6,753 bases of DNA from an uncultured Actinomycetes bacterium (GTDB lineage Bacteria > Actinomycetota > Actinomycetes > Nanopelagicales > Nanopelagicaceae). Position numbers and translations under genes: made by a program. Shown here piece after piece: positions 1 to 5,545 of the stretch. The stretch covers positions 1 to 6,753 of the forward strand of contig CAITFY010000137.1 in the NCBI GenBank assembly GCA_903891755.1. The letters are read 5' to 3'. Position 1 is the first letter of the stretch, and each line of letters begins with the position of its first letter. The notes beneath the pieces were generated by a model. It was not told the DNA's origin, ran no database searches, and saw only the letters and a list, made by a program, of their open reading frames with translations.

Positions 1-1
1 A

Positions 2-30
2 AGCTCGGACTGCCAGAGACAGTCCGAGCT
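2..30 (-). terminator. Hairpin terminator after aceE
   Basis: Positions 2-12 (AGCTCGGACTG) and 20-30 (CAGTCCGAGCT) form a perfect 11-bp inverted repeat around a 7-base loop. It begins 23 bases past the aceE stop codon, where a factor-independent terminator would sit. The window ends one base beyond the stem, so a following U tract cannot be seen. Actinobacterial terminators often lack a good U tract in any case. The repeat is symmetric and could also stop transcription coming from a gene further left. Confidence 0.75.
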
Positions 31-53
31 AGAGATTAATTACTGAGTAAGGA

Positions 54-2792
54 TCAACCAGAACCTTCGGTGTTGCCAGCATCCGCGGCAGTCACATCTT
101 CTAGCTGGTACTTCTCAATTGCTTCACGAACAACCTTCGACTTAATCTCACCGTTCTTGGCGAGTTGAGCGAGGGTTGCAACCACGATTGATTCAGCATC
201 AACCTTGAAGTGGCGACGCAGTGCGCCGCGCGTATCTGAAAGACCAAAGCCATCGGTTCCAAGAGAGTAGAAATCTTGTGGAACCCAAGGAGCAATCTGA
301 TCTTGGACCGCGCGCATGAAGTCACTCACTGCAATCACAGGTGAATCAAATACTTCCAGCTTCTTAGTGACATATGCCTTGCGTTGATCGCTTGGATTGA
401 GCAAGTTGTGGCGATCTGTTTCTAGACCATCGCGACGAAGCTCGTTCCATGATGTTACAGACCAGACATCAGCGCTGATTCCAAAGTCATCTTGTAGCAA
501 GCGTTGTGCCTTGAGCGCCCAGTTAAGTGCTACTCCAGAAGCCAAGAGGTTGACCTCGTTCTTGCCTTTCTTGGTGGCTGGGGAGTAGAGGTACATACCC
601 TTGAGCAGACCTTCGACATCAAGGTTCTCTGGCTCTGCAGGTTGCATGTAAGGCTCGTTGTAAACAGTGAGGTAGTAATAAATATTCTCGCTGTTCTCGC
701 CATACATACGGCGCAGACCGTCTTTAACGATATGACCGACTTCGTAACCGAATGCTGGGTCATATGCAACGACTGCCGGGTTTGTAGAAGCCAAGAGGAG
801 AGAATGTCCATCTTCGTGTTGCAAGCCTTCTCCGTTAAGAGTTGTGCGACCTGCTGTAGCGCCAACGACGAAGCCGCGGCAGAGTTGATCTGCAGCTGCC
901 CAGAAGGCATCGCCCGTGCGTTGGAATCCGAACATGGAGTAGAAGATGTAGATCGGAATCATTGGTTCATCGTGCGTTGAATAGGAAGATCCAACAGCGG
1001 TGAATGAAGCAGTCGATCCAGCTTCGTTGATTCCCTCATGCAAGATCACACCAGATGTTGATTCCTTGTAGGACAACATCAATTCGCGGTCGACAGATGC
1101 ATATGTCTGACCGAGAGGGGAGTAGATCTTTAGAGTTGGGAACAAACTATCCAAGCCAAAGGTACGAGCCTCATCCGGGATGATTGGTACAAAGCGCTTG
1201 CCAATCCCTGGATCCTTTACGAGATCCTTGAGCAAGCGAACAAAGGCCATTGTGGTTGCGACTTCTTGTTGACCAGAGCCACGCTTTACTGATTCATATG
1301 TTGAATCCGCAGGTTGTGGAAGTGGCTTAGAAATCTTACGACGAGATGGAACTGATCCGCCAAGTTCTTGGCGACGTTCCATCATGTACTTGTACTCAGG
1401 TGATTCAACACCTGGGTGGTAGTACGCAGGAACCTTTGCATCAATAGCTGAATCAGGAAGTGGAATCTGCAAGGTATCGCGGAATTGAATGAGATCCTCG
1501 TGAGTCATCTTCTTCATCTGGTGAGTGGAGTTACGAGCCTCGAAGTGCGAGCCAAGAGTCCAACCTTTGATGGTCTTAGCCAAAATTACAGTTGGCTTCC
1601 CGTTCTTCTCTGTCGCAGCCTTATAGGCAGCAAATAGTTTGCGGTAATCGTGACCACCGCGCTTAAGTCCCCAGATCTTTTCATCGCTCCAGTTAGCAAC
1701 AAGAGCAGCTGTGCGAGGATCGCGACCAAAGAAGTTCTCGCGAACATATGCGCCGCTCTCAGCCTTAAAGGTCTGGTAATCGCCATCGGTGGTGCGGTTC
1801 ATCAAATCAACAAGTGCGCCATCGCGATCGTTCGCAAGAAGTTCATCCCACTCGCGACCCCATACGACCTTGATGACATTCCATCCTGCGCCACGGAAGA
1901 TTGATTCAAGTTCTTGAATGATCTTTCCATTTCCGCGAACCGGACCATCGAGGCGTTGCAGGTTGCAGTTAATTACAAAGTTGAGGTTATCGAGTCCTTC
2001 GCGAGCAGCAAGGCTGATTGCACCTAAGGTCTCTGGCTCATCGCACTCGCCATCACCCAAGAAGGCCCAGACATTCTGGTCTGAGGTGTCTTTGATGCCA
2101 CGACCATGTAGGTAGCGGTTATAGCGAGCTTGATAAATTGCGTTGATAGGACCAAGGCCCATGGACACTGTTGGGAACTGCCAGAAATCTGGCATCAACC
2201 GTGGGTGAGGATATGAAGAAAGTCCGCCACCAGAATGCGAAAGTTCCTGACGGAATCCATCCATCTGATGTTCGGTGAGGCGACCTTCGACGAAAGCACG
2301 GGCATACATTCCAGGGCTGGCATGGCCTTGGAAGAAGATCTGATCTCCGCCACCGGCATGCTCTTGTCCACGGAAGAAATGGTTGAAACCAACTTCATAT
2401 AAAGATGCAGATGAAGCGAATGTTGAGATGTGACCGCCTACGCCGATACCTGGACGCTGCGCGCGGTGCACCATGATTGCTGCGTTCCAACGAACGATTG
2501 CACGGATGCGACGCTCTAGCGCCTCATCACCTGGGAACTCTGGTTCGCGATTACTTGGAATGGTGTTGATGTAATCAGTTGTGCGAAGTGCACCAACTCC
2601 GAGCTTCTTCTCTTGAGCATGTTGTAGAAGCGAGAGCATGATGTAGCGGGCGCGGGTTGGACCTGCGGCTTGAAGGAGTGAATCCAGCGATGCTTTCCAT
2701 TCAGCAGTCTCTGAAGGATCCAGATCAACCAGCTGGTCGATCAGGTTATTCGGGGTATCGATGAATTGGTTGAATCCGCTCGCTTCGCTCAT
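54..2792 (-). CDS. aceE: Pyruvate dehydrogenase E1 component, homodimeric type (AceE)
   Basis: This is the thiamine-diphosphate-dependent E1 subunit of cytoplasmic pyruvate dehydrogenase. It decarboxylates pyruvate and passes the acetyl group to the lipoyl domain of E2, feeding acetyl-CoA to the TCA cycle. At 912 residues it is full length; E. coli AceE is 887 and actinobacterial forms are slightly over 900. Visible landmarks are GHASPGMYARAF (156-167), the ThDP/Mg motif from GDGE (247-250) to NCNLQRLDGPV (275-285), the active-site loop with HQMKKM (424-429), EGINEAG with the catalytic glutamate (586-592), YSMFGFQRTGD (618-628), GRTTLNGEGLQHEDGHS (648-664) and a C-terminal GTDGFGLSDTR (845-855). 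The ATG at 2792 gives a normal N-terminus. No Shine-Dalgarno precedes it, but a TANNNT box does. It is monocistronic here; E2 and E3 must be encoded elsewhere. In Corynebacterium, AceE works in a mixed complex with the 2-oxoglutarate dehydrogenase proteins, which may also apply here. Confidence 0.98.
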   Translation of the reverse strand: MSEASGFNQFIDTPNNLIDQLVDLDPSETAEWKASLDSLLQAAGPTRARYIMLSLLQHAQEKKLGVGALRTTDYINTIPSNREPEFPGDEALERRIRAIVRWNAAIMVHRAQRPGIGVGGHISTFASSASLYEVGFNHFFRGQEHAGGGDQIFFQGHASPGMYARAFVEGRLTEHQMDGFRQELSHSGGGLSSYPHPRLMPDFWQFPTVSMGLGPINAIYQARYNRYLHGRGIKDTSDQNVWAFLGDGECDEPETLGAISLAAREGLDNLNFVINCNLQRLDGPVRGNGKIIQELESIFRGAGWNVIKVVWGREWDELLANDRDGALVDLMNRTTDGDYQTFKAESGAYVRENFFGRDPRTAALVANWSDEKIWGLKRGGHDYRKLFAAYKAATEKNGKPTVILAKTIKGWTLGSHFEARNSTHQMKKMTHEDLIQFRDTLQIPLPDSAIDAKVPAYYHPGVESPEYKYMMERRQELGGSVPSRRKISKPLPQPADSTYESVKRGSGQQEVATTMAFVRLLKDLVKDPGIGKRFVPIIPDEARTFGLDSLFPTLKIYSPLGQTYASVDRELMLSYKESTSGVILHEGINEAGSTASFTAVGSSYSTHDEPMIPIYIFYSMFGFQRTGDAFWAAADQLCRGFVVGATAGRTTLNGEGLQHEDGHSLLLASTNPAVVAYDPAFGYEVGHIVKDGLRRMYGENSENIYYYLTVYNEPYMQPAEPENLDVEGLLKGMYLYSPATKKGKNEVNLLASGVALNWALKAQRLLQDDFGISADVWSVTSWNELRRDGLETDRHNLLNPSDQRKAYVTKKLEVFDSPVIAVSDFMRAVQDQIAPWVPQDFYSLGTDGFGLSDTRGALRRHFKVDAESIVVATLAQLAKNGEIKSKVVREAIEKYQLEDVTAADAGNTEGSG

Positions 2793-2798
2793 TGGGTC

Positions 2799-2804
2799 AG
2801 TTTA
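2799..2804 (-). promoter_or_regulatory. aceE: Candidate -10 box of a leaderless aceE promoter
   Basis: Read on the minus strand, TAAACT ends six bases before the aceE ATG, so transcription starting seven bases downstream would begin on the A of the start codon. No Shine-Dalgarno sequence occurs before the ATG (CTGACCCAATG), which agrees with a leaderless message. No convincing -35 box lies 16-18 bases upstream (GAGCGC at 17), so the call rests on the -10 match, its spacing and the absence of a ribosome binding site. Confidence 0.4.
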
Positions 2805-2859
2805 TTCACATCAAAAGGCTTGCGCTCACGCAAGAAGTTGAGTGGACTACTCCTACTCG

Positions 2860-2885
2860 CCCGTACGGGGCGGGGCGGGGCCGGC
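2860..2885. other. G-rich block with palindrome in the aceE/DUF3052 intergenic region
   Basis: The plus strand carries three GGGG runs separated by single C bases (2867-2870, 2872-2875, 2877-2880), then GG at 2883-2884. A perfect 10-base palindrome, CCCGTACGGG (2860-2869), overlaps the first run. The base composition is far from that of the flanking genes. It lies 68 bases upstream of the aceE start and about 30 bases upstream of the DUF3052 start, so it may lie in the promoter of one or both. Possible roles are a regulator site or a G-quadruplex, but neither is shown, and with three full G4 runs a four-stranded fold would have to use shorter tetrads. Confidence 0.4.
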
Positions 2886-2904
2886 ACGAAGGTCTTGTAG
2901 AGGC

Positions 2905-2910
2905 AGGAGG
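2905..2910 (+). promoter_or_regulatory. Shine-Dalgarno that sets the DUF3052 start
   Basis: A perfect AGGAGG lies five bases before GTG at 2916. The competing in-frame ATG at 2940 is preceded only by a poorly placed GGGG. The ribosome binding site therefore favours the GTG start, which adds eight residues. It is the strongest Shine-Dalgarno I see in the window. Confidence 0.7.
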
Positions 2911-2915
2911 GTCTG

Positions 2916-3335
2916 GTGAACTCCCCACAGGGGTTGGCTATGAGTGTGGATCGCCTTGGGCTGGTTAAAGGTGAATTGATACTTGAGGTTGGTTACGACG
3001 GCGATTGCGACGATGCCCTGCGCCAAACGATTGAGGCGAAGATTGATGGAAAGCTTCAAAGTGGCGAACTTGATGAAGTCGTTGATGCCGTCATCTTGTG
3101 GTGGCGTGACGGTGATGGGGATCTCGTAGATGACCTGGTCGATGCCCTCACCTACCTGAGCGAAAATGGGCCGATATGGTTATTAACCCCTAAAGTTGGC
3201 ATTGAAGGACATGTTGAAGCGAGCGAGATCCAGGATTCCGCTCCAACAGCTGGCCTGACTCAGACGGTCTCATTTTTGATCTCCCAAAATTGGACTGCGA
3301 CAAAACTCGTCGCTCGAAAGAGTGCCAAACGATAA
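2916..3335 (+). CDS. DUF3052 family protein, conserved actinobacterial, function unknown
   Basis: The 139-residue product matches my recollection of the DUF3052 family, for example mycobacterial Rv2239c. Shared features are a short N-terminal stretch leading into RLGL, an acidic GYDGDCDDALR (about 35-45), the core VDAVILWWRDGDGDLVDDLVDAL (roughly 64-86), IWLLTPKVG (about 100-108) and a C-terminal APTAGLTQT segment before a basic tail. No membrane segment, signal peptide or catalytic motif is visible, so it is probably a small soluble cytoplasmic protein. The GTG start is chosen for its perfect Shine-Dalgarno; the ATG at 2940 is the alternative. The stop lies 13 bases before the ahpE ATG, so the two are probably co-transcribed. 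The same pairing in mycobacteria hints at a shared role in redox defence, but no function has been read from the sequence. Confidence 0.9.
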   Translation: MNSPQGLAMSVDRLGLVKGELILEVGYDGDCDDALRQTIEAKIDGKLQSGELDEVVDAVILWWRDGDGDLVDDLVDALTYLSENGPIWLLTPKVGIEGHVEASEIQDSAPTAGLTQTVSFLISQNWTATKLVARKSAKR

Positions 3336-3348
3336 GAAAGTAGAAGAG

Positions 3349-3807
3349 ATGTCTTTAACAATCGGCCAAGCTGCCCCAGATTTCACACTCAAAAATCAAT
3401 TCGGAGAGAAAGTAACTCTCTCTTCATTCAAGGGTCAAAAGAACGTTGTAATCACTTTCTATCCATTCGCATTCACCGGAACATGCACCGGCGAATTGTG
3501 CGCGCTGCGCGATGATCTATCAGCTTTCCAAAACGATGGAGTTCAACTTCTCGCTATCTCTTGCGATTCACCATTCACACAAAAGGTATTCGCAACCCAA
3601 GAGCGCTACGAGTTCCCAGTTCTCTCGGACTTCTGGCCACATGGTGAAGTTGCTAAGGCATACGGCGTATTCAACGAAGAGGCTGGCTGTGCGTTCCGTG
3701 GCTCATACATCATTGATAAAGAGGGAATCTTGCGTTGGCAGGTTGTAAACGGCATGGGAGATGCTCGAAATATCGCTGATTACAAGGATGCGCTCGCTGC
3801 CCTCTAG
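3349..3807 (+). CDS. ahpE: AhpE-type peroxiredoxin
   Basis: A thiol peroxidase that reduces hydrogen peroxide, organic peroxides and peroxynitrite in the cytoplasm. The 152-residue product is about the length of M. tuberculosis AhpE (153) and aligns from the first residues. The peroxidatic site is PFAFTGTC (39-46) with Cys46, and the conserved active-site arginine is Arg117. SDFWPHG (93-99) and YGVFNEEAG (105-113) are also family hallmarks. Unlike the mycobacterial enzyme it has Cys51, giving C-x4-C as in BCP/PrxQ peroxiredoxins, so a two-cysteine cycle is possible; Cys72 and Cys114 are further thiols. Mycobacterial AhpE is recycled by mycothiol and mycoredoxin, which may apply here. The ATG at 3349 is preferred over a GTG at 3322, which would overlap DUF3052 by 14 bases and add nine non-homologous residues. 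Confidence 0.93.
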   Translation: MSLTIGQAAPDFTLKNQFGEKVTLSSFKGQKNVVITFYPFAFTGTCTGELCALRDDLSAFQNDGVQLLAISCDSPFTQKVFATQERYEFPVLSDFWPHGEVAKAYGVFNEEAGCAFRGSYIIDKEGILRWQVVNGMGDARNIADYKDALAAL

Positions 3808-3833
3808 AAATTAGCCGTATTTCCAACTCTTTT

Positions 3834-3862
3834 TTGGTGTGCCCCACTTCCTCAGGTACAGT
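3834..3862 (+). promoter_or_regulatory. Candidate promoter of tRNA-Val
   Basis: TTGGTG at 3834-3839 and TACAGT at 3857-3862 are spaced by exactly 17 bases and resemble -35 and -10 boxes (3/6 and 4/6 matches to the housekeeping consensus). Initiation would fall near 3869-3870, about eight bases before the mature tRNA 5' end, leaving a short leader for RNase P. The boxes lie across the hairpin that follows ahpE, which weakens or complicates the call. Confidence 0.4.
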
Positions 3863-3869
3863 GGGGCAC
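3839..3869 (+). terminator. Hairpin after ahpE, possible terminator
   Basis: GTGCCCCACT (3839-3848) and AGTGGGGCAC (3860-3869) form a perfect 10-bp stem with an 11-base loop, starting 32 bases after the ahpE stop. No T run follows; the only T tract (3829-3835) lies before the stem. It is therefore a hairpin without the classic U tail, a form often seen in actinobacteria. It could end the DUF3052-ahpE message and, on the other strand, limit antisense transcripts from the HEAT gene. It overlaps a candidate tRNA promoter. Confidence 0.55.
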
Positions 3870-3877
3870 TCAATACC

Positions 3878-3949
<72 letters not shown>

Positions 3950-3968
3950 CTCTGAAAAAGTATGTGCC

Positions 3969-4625
3969 TTATTCCTCAATCTCGGAAACGCCTTCCAAGT
4001 TCTTGATCTTCTCGGCAAAGTCAGTTGCCAATTTTCGCTCCTGAAATGGATTCTTCAGCAGCCGCAACGTGAAAGCCACATGCTCTCGAATCTCTGGTTT
4101 TTTGGAGCGAGCGAGAGGCTTTAGTGGCTCAATGATTGCGTCACCCAGTACACAGAAAGCACGGCTTAAGGCGAATTGAATTTCAAAAGAGCCTCGACCG
4201 AGTTGAGTAATTAACGCTGGAATCAATTTTGGAATTTGATCCTGAGGGACAAGAACCGAGGCAGCGCGCCAAGCAGTCATGGCGACTTTATCGTCGGCAT
4301 CGAATAACAGGTTCCCGCTCACCAAAGGATAGGTTGAAACATCGCCTATTTTCGTGAGAGTGTGTAAAGCCTGGCTGCGAGCTTGCGGGATGGGGGAGAG
4401 CAACTCCAAAGTTAGCCGCTCGATTACTAATGGAACATCGTTTCGAATGAGAGCCCAGGTAAGCATGTCTCTCACAAAGAAATCTGGCTCAATTTCGCAA
4501 CGCAATACCAATGTTTCAATAAAGTCACTTGAAGGATAAGTGCCAGCCATGAGCGCTACTTTTAATCGAACAGATTGATCTGTGGATTTCAAAGCGTGCG
4601 CCAATTCAACGCTGGTCAACGTCAT
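3969..4625 (-). CDS. HEAT-repeat protein, conserved actinobacterial, function unknown
   Basis: The 218-residue product consists almost wholly of paired amphipathic helices. About six HEAT-like units are visible: near 18-31 (SVRLKVALMAGTYP), 48-61 (DFFVRDMLTWALIR), 81-95 (QARSQALHTLTKIGD), 112-125 (DKVAMTAWRAASVL), 147-162 and 176-190. Such solenoids bind proteins or nucleic acids and have no catalytic residues. I recall proteins of this length carrying the same FFVRDMLTWAL and QARSQALHTL segments in many actinobacteria, so it appears to be a conserved family rather than a random repeat protein. No signal peptide or membrane segment is seen, so it is probably cytoplasmic. It is last in the minus-strand gene group, 12 bases after the upstream VOC gene, and has a weak AAGG overlapping that gene's stop. 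Its stop lies 19 bases from the convergent tRNA. Confidence 0.9.
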   Translation of the reverse strand: MTLTSVELAHALKSTDQSVRLKVALMAGTYPSSDFIETLVLRCEIEPDFFVRDMLTWALIRNDVPLVIERLTLELLSPIPQARSQALHTLTKIGDVSTYPLVSGNLLFDADDKVAMTAWRAASVLVPQDQIPKLIPALITQLGRGSFEIQFALSRAFCVLGDAIIEPLKPLARSKKPEIREHVAFTLRLLKNPFQERKLATDFAEKIKNLEGVSEIEE

Positions 4626-4637
4626 GAAACTAGAACC

Positions 4638-5114
4638 TTAACTTCCTTCGTATGCCCGCTTCATTTGAGCAAGGTCAATTTTCTTCATTCCCAACATTAC
4701 TTTGGTGGCTCGAGCCGCGCCTTCTGGGTCCGTCCCACCAAGATAGGTATTCATTTCTGGGGAAGATACCTGCCAAGAAATTCCAAACTTATCTTTCAGC
4801 CAACCACACTGACTTTCTTGACCGCCATCATGTGTGAGTAGCTCCCAATATTTATCAATCTCGGCTTGATCTTTGCAAGGAATTTGGAAAGAGATTGCTT
4901 CTGAATGCGGAAATTGGGGACCCCCATTTAAAGCGATGAACTCGCGATTGAAAATCTTGAAATTGACGACAACTTCTTCGCCTTTAACATTGCCCGGAGT
5001 GTCTGTAGGCGCAATCCAGTTATCGGCTATTTCGCTCTCGGGAAAAATGCTCGTGTAAAAATTTGCCGCCTCGCGAGCCCGTCCATCAAACCAAAGGCAA
5101 GTGATAAGTTCCAT
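4638..5114 (-). CDS. VOC family protein, PhnB-like (PF06983 type)
   Basis: The 158-residue product matches the family named after '3-demethylubiquinone-9 3-methyltransferase', a misleading label for glyoxalase-fold (VOC) proteins. Typical features are LWFDGRAREAANFYTSIFP (7-25), LNGGP (62-66), ISFQIPC (74-80), CGWLKDKFGISWQV (103-116) and a C-terminal ATKVMLGMKKIDLAQM (136-151). VOC proteins use a beta-alpha-beta-beta-beta fold, often binding a metal, for isomerisation, lyase, dioxygenase or drug-binding roles. The substrate cannot be inferred. The ATG has no Shine-Dalgarno but a TATTCT box six bases upstream. It lies 15 bases after the other VOC gene and 12 before the HEAT gene. The two VOC proteins belong to different subfamilies, so they are not a recent tandem duplication. 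Confidence 0.93.
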   Translation of the reverse strand: MELITCLWFDGRAREAANFYTSIFPESEIADNWIAPTDTPGNVKGEEVVVNFKIFNREFIALNGGPQFPHSEAISFQIPCKDQAEIDKYWELLTHDGGQESQCGWLKDKFGISWQVSSPEMNTYLGGTDPEGAARATKVMLGMKKIDLAQMKRAYEGS

Positions 5115-5120
5115 GCGAGC

Positions 5121-5126
5121 AGAATA
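5121..5126 (-). promoter_or_regulatory. Candidate -10 box of a leaderless promoter before the PhnB-like VOC gene
   Basis: On the minus strand TATTCT (five of six to TATAAT) ends six bases before the ATG at 5114, the same spacing as for aceE and the other VOC gene. No Shine-Dalgarno occurs in the 15-base gap. No good -35 box is found 17-18 bases upstream, which lies inside the preceding gene. The gene may also be reached by read-through. Confidence 0.4.
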
Positions 5127-5129
5127 AAC

Positions 5130-5498
5130 CTATTTGTTCTTGAGGACGCAGAACTCGTTCCCTTCGATATCTGCCATTACGACCCACGTTGTTGCTGGGT
5201 CAGCAGATTGACCAATCTCAATTCGTTTTCCACCGAGCGCTTCAATGCGAGCTACTTCAGTTGCTTGATCATCCGGCGTGAGATCAAAGTGAAGGCGATT
5301 CTTCACGACTTTCTCATCGGGATTCTTATAGAAAAGAATTGGAGGGAATTTCTCGCCATTCTCTAGATTTACCGGATTCTCCAGCATCGCGCCAGTTTCA
5401 TCAGAGAAAGTGACTTTGCCACCTATTACTTCTTCCCAGAACTTAGCGATTGTTGCTGGTTCCTTGCAGTCAATGACGATGTACCCGATTTTTAGCAT
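5130..5498 (-). CDS. VOC family protein, glyoxalase-like (Glyoxalase_6 type)
   Basis: The single-domain 122-residue protein fits the small glyoxalase-like VOC proteins common in actinobacteria. It begins with IGYIVIDCKEPATIAKFWEEV (4-24), has the KNRLHFDL strand (67-74), an EVARIEALGGKRIEIG helix-strand unit (81-96) and ends with WVVMADIEGNEFCVL (105-119). His70 and Glu115 occupy the places that commonly hold metal ligands in VOC enzymes, which is inference from motif position. Relatives are annotated variously as glyoxalase or bleomycin-resistance proteins without proof, so I give no substrate. It follows the kinase gene by 47 bases, the widest gap in this group, and carries its own promoter-like boxes. 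Confidence 0.9.
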   Translation of the reverse strand: MLKIGYIVIDCKEPATIAKFWEEVIGGKVTFSDETGAMLENPVNLENGEKFPPILFYKNPDEKVVKNRLHFDLTPDDQATEVARIEALGGKRIEIGQSADPATTWVVMADIEGNEFCVLKNK

Positions 5499-5504
5499 GC
5501 CATG

Positions 5505-5533
5505 AAAGTAGCACCGCCCAGAAAGTTCGTCTA
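5505..5533 (-). promoter_or_regulatory. Candidate leaderless promoter before the glyoxalase-like VOC gene
   Basis: On the minus strand TAGACG (5528-5533; four of six to TTGACA) is followed after 17 bases by TACTTT (5505-5510; four of six to TATAAT). The -10 box ends six bases before the ATG at 5498, so initiation would fall on the start codon. The gap contains no Shine-Dalgarno at a usable distance. This is the most complete promoter of the three leaderless candidates and would make the last three genes a separate transcript. Confidence 0.5.
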
Positions 5534-5545
5534 TGAATTTTTGAT

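Noticed and set aside
504..980. Open plus-strand frame of 158 codons opposite aceE.
   Set aside because: It lies wholly opposite a strongly conserved coding gene, has no ribosome binding site context or recognisable domain, and looks like a shadow of aceE codon use.
2799..2810. CRP/GlxR-like site (TGTGA-N6-TGACC on the minus strand) over the aceE -10 box.
   Set aside because: Only one half-site is good; the second matches TCACA at three of five positions. GlxR control of aceE is plausible from Corynebacterium, but this sequence is too weak to call.
3322..3348. Upstream GTG start for ahpE.
   Set aside because: It would overlap the DUF3052 end and add nine residues absent from AhpE homologues, while ATG at 3349 gives the expected N-terminus.
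3950..3968. Terminator or CCA end after the tRNA.
   Set aside because: The 19 bases contain no inverted repeat and no CCA directly after the discriminator base.
4638..5114. Methyltransferase function for the PhnB-like VOC protein.
   Set aside because: The family name includes '3-demethylubiquinone-9 3-methyltransferase', but no S-adenosylmethionine-binding motif is present and the fold is VOC.
4638..5498. Tandem duplication of a VOC gene.
   Set aside because: The two proteins differ in length and motifs and belong to different VOC subfamilies; no shared sequence beyond the fold is visible.
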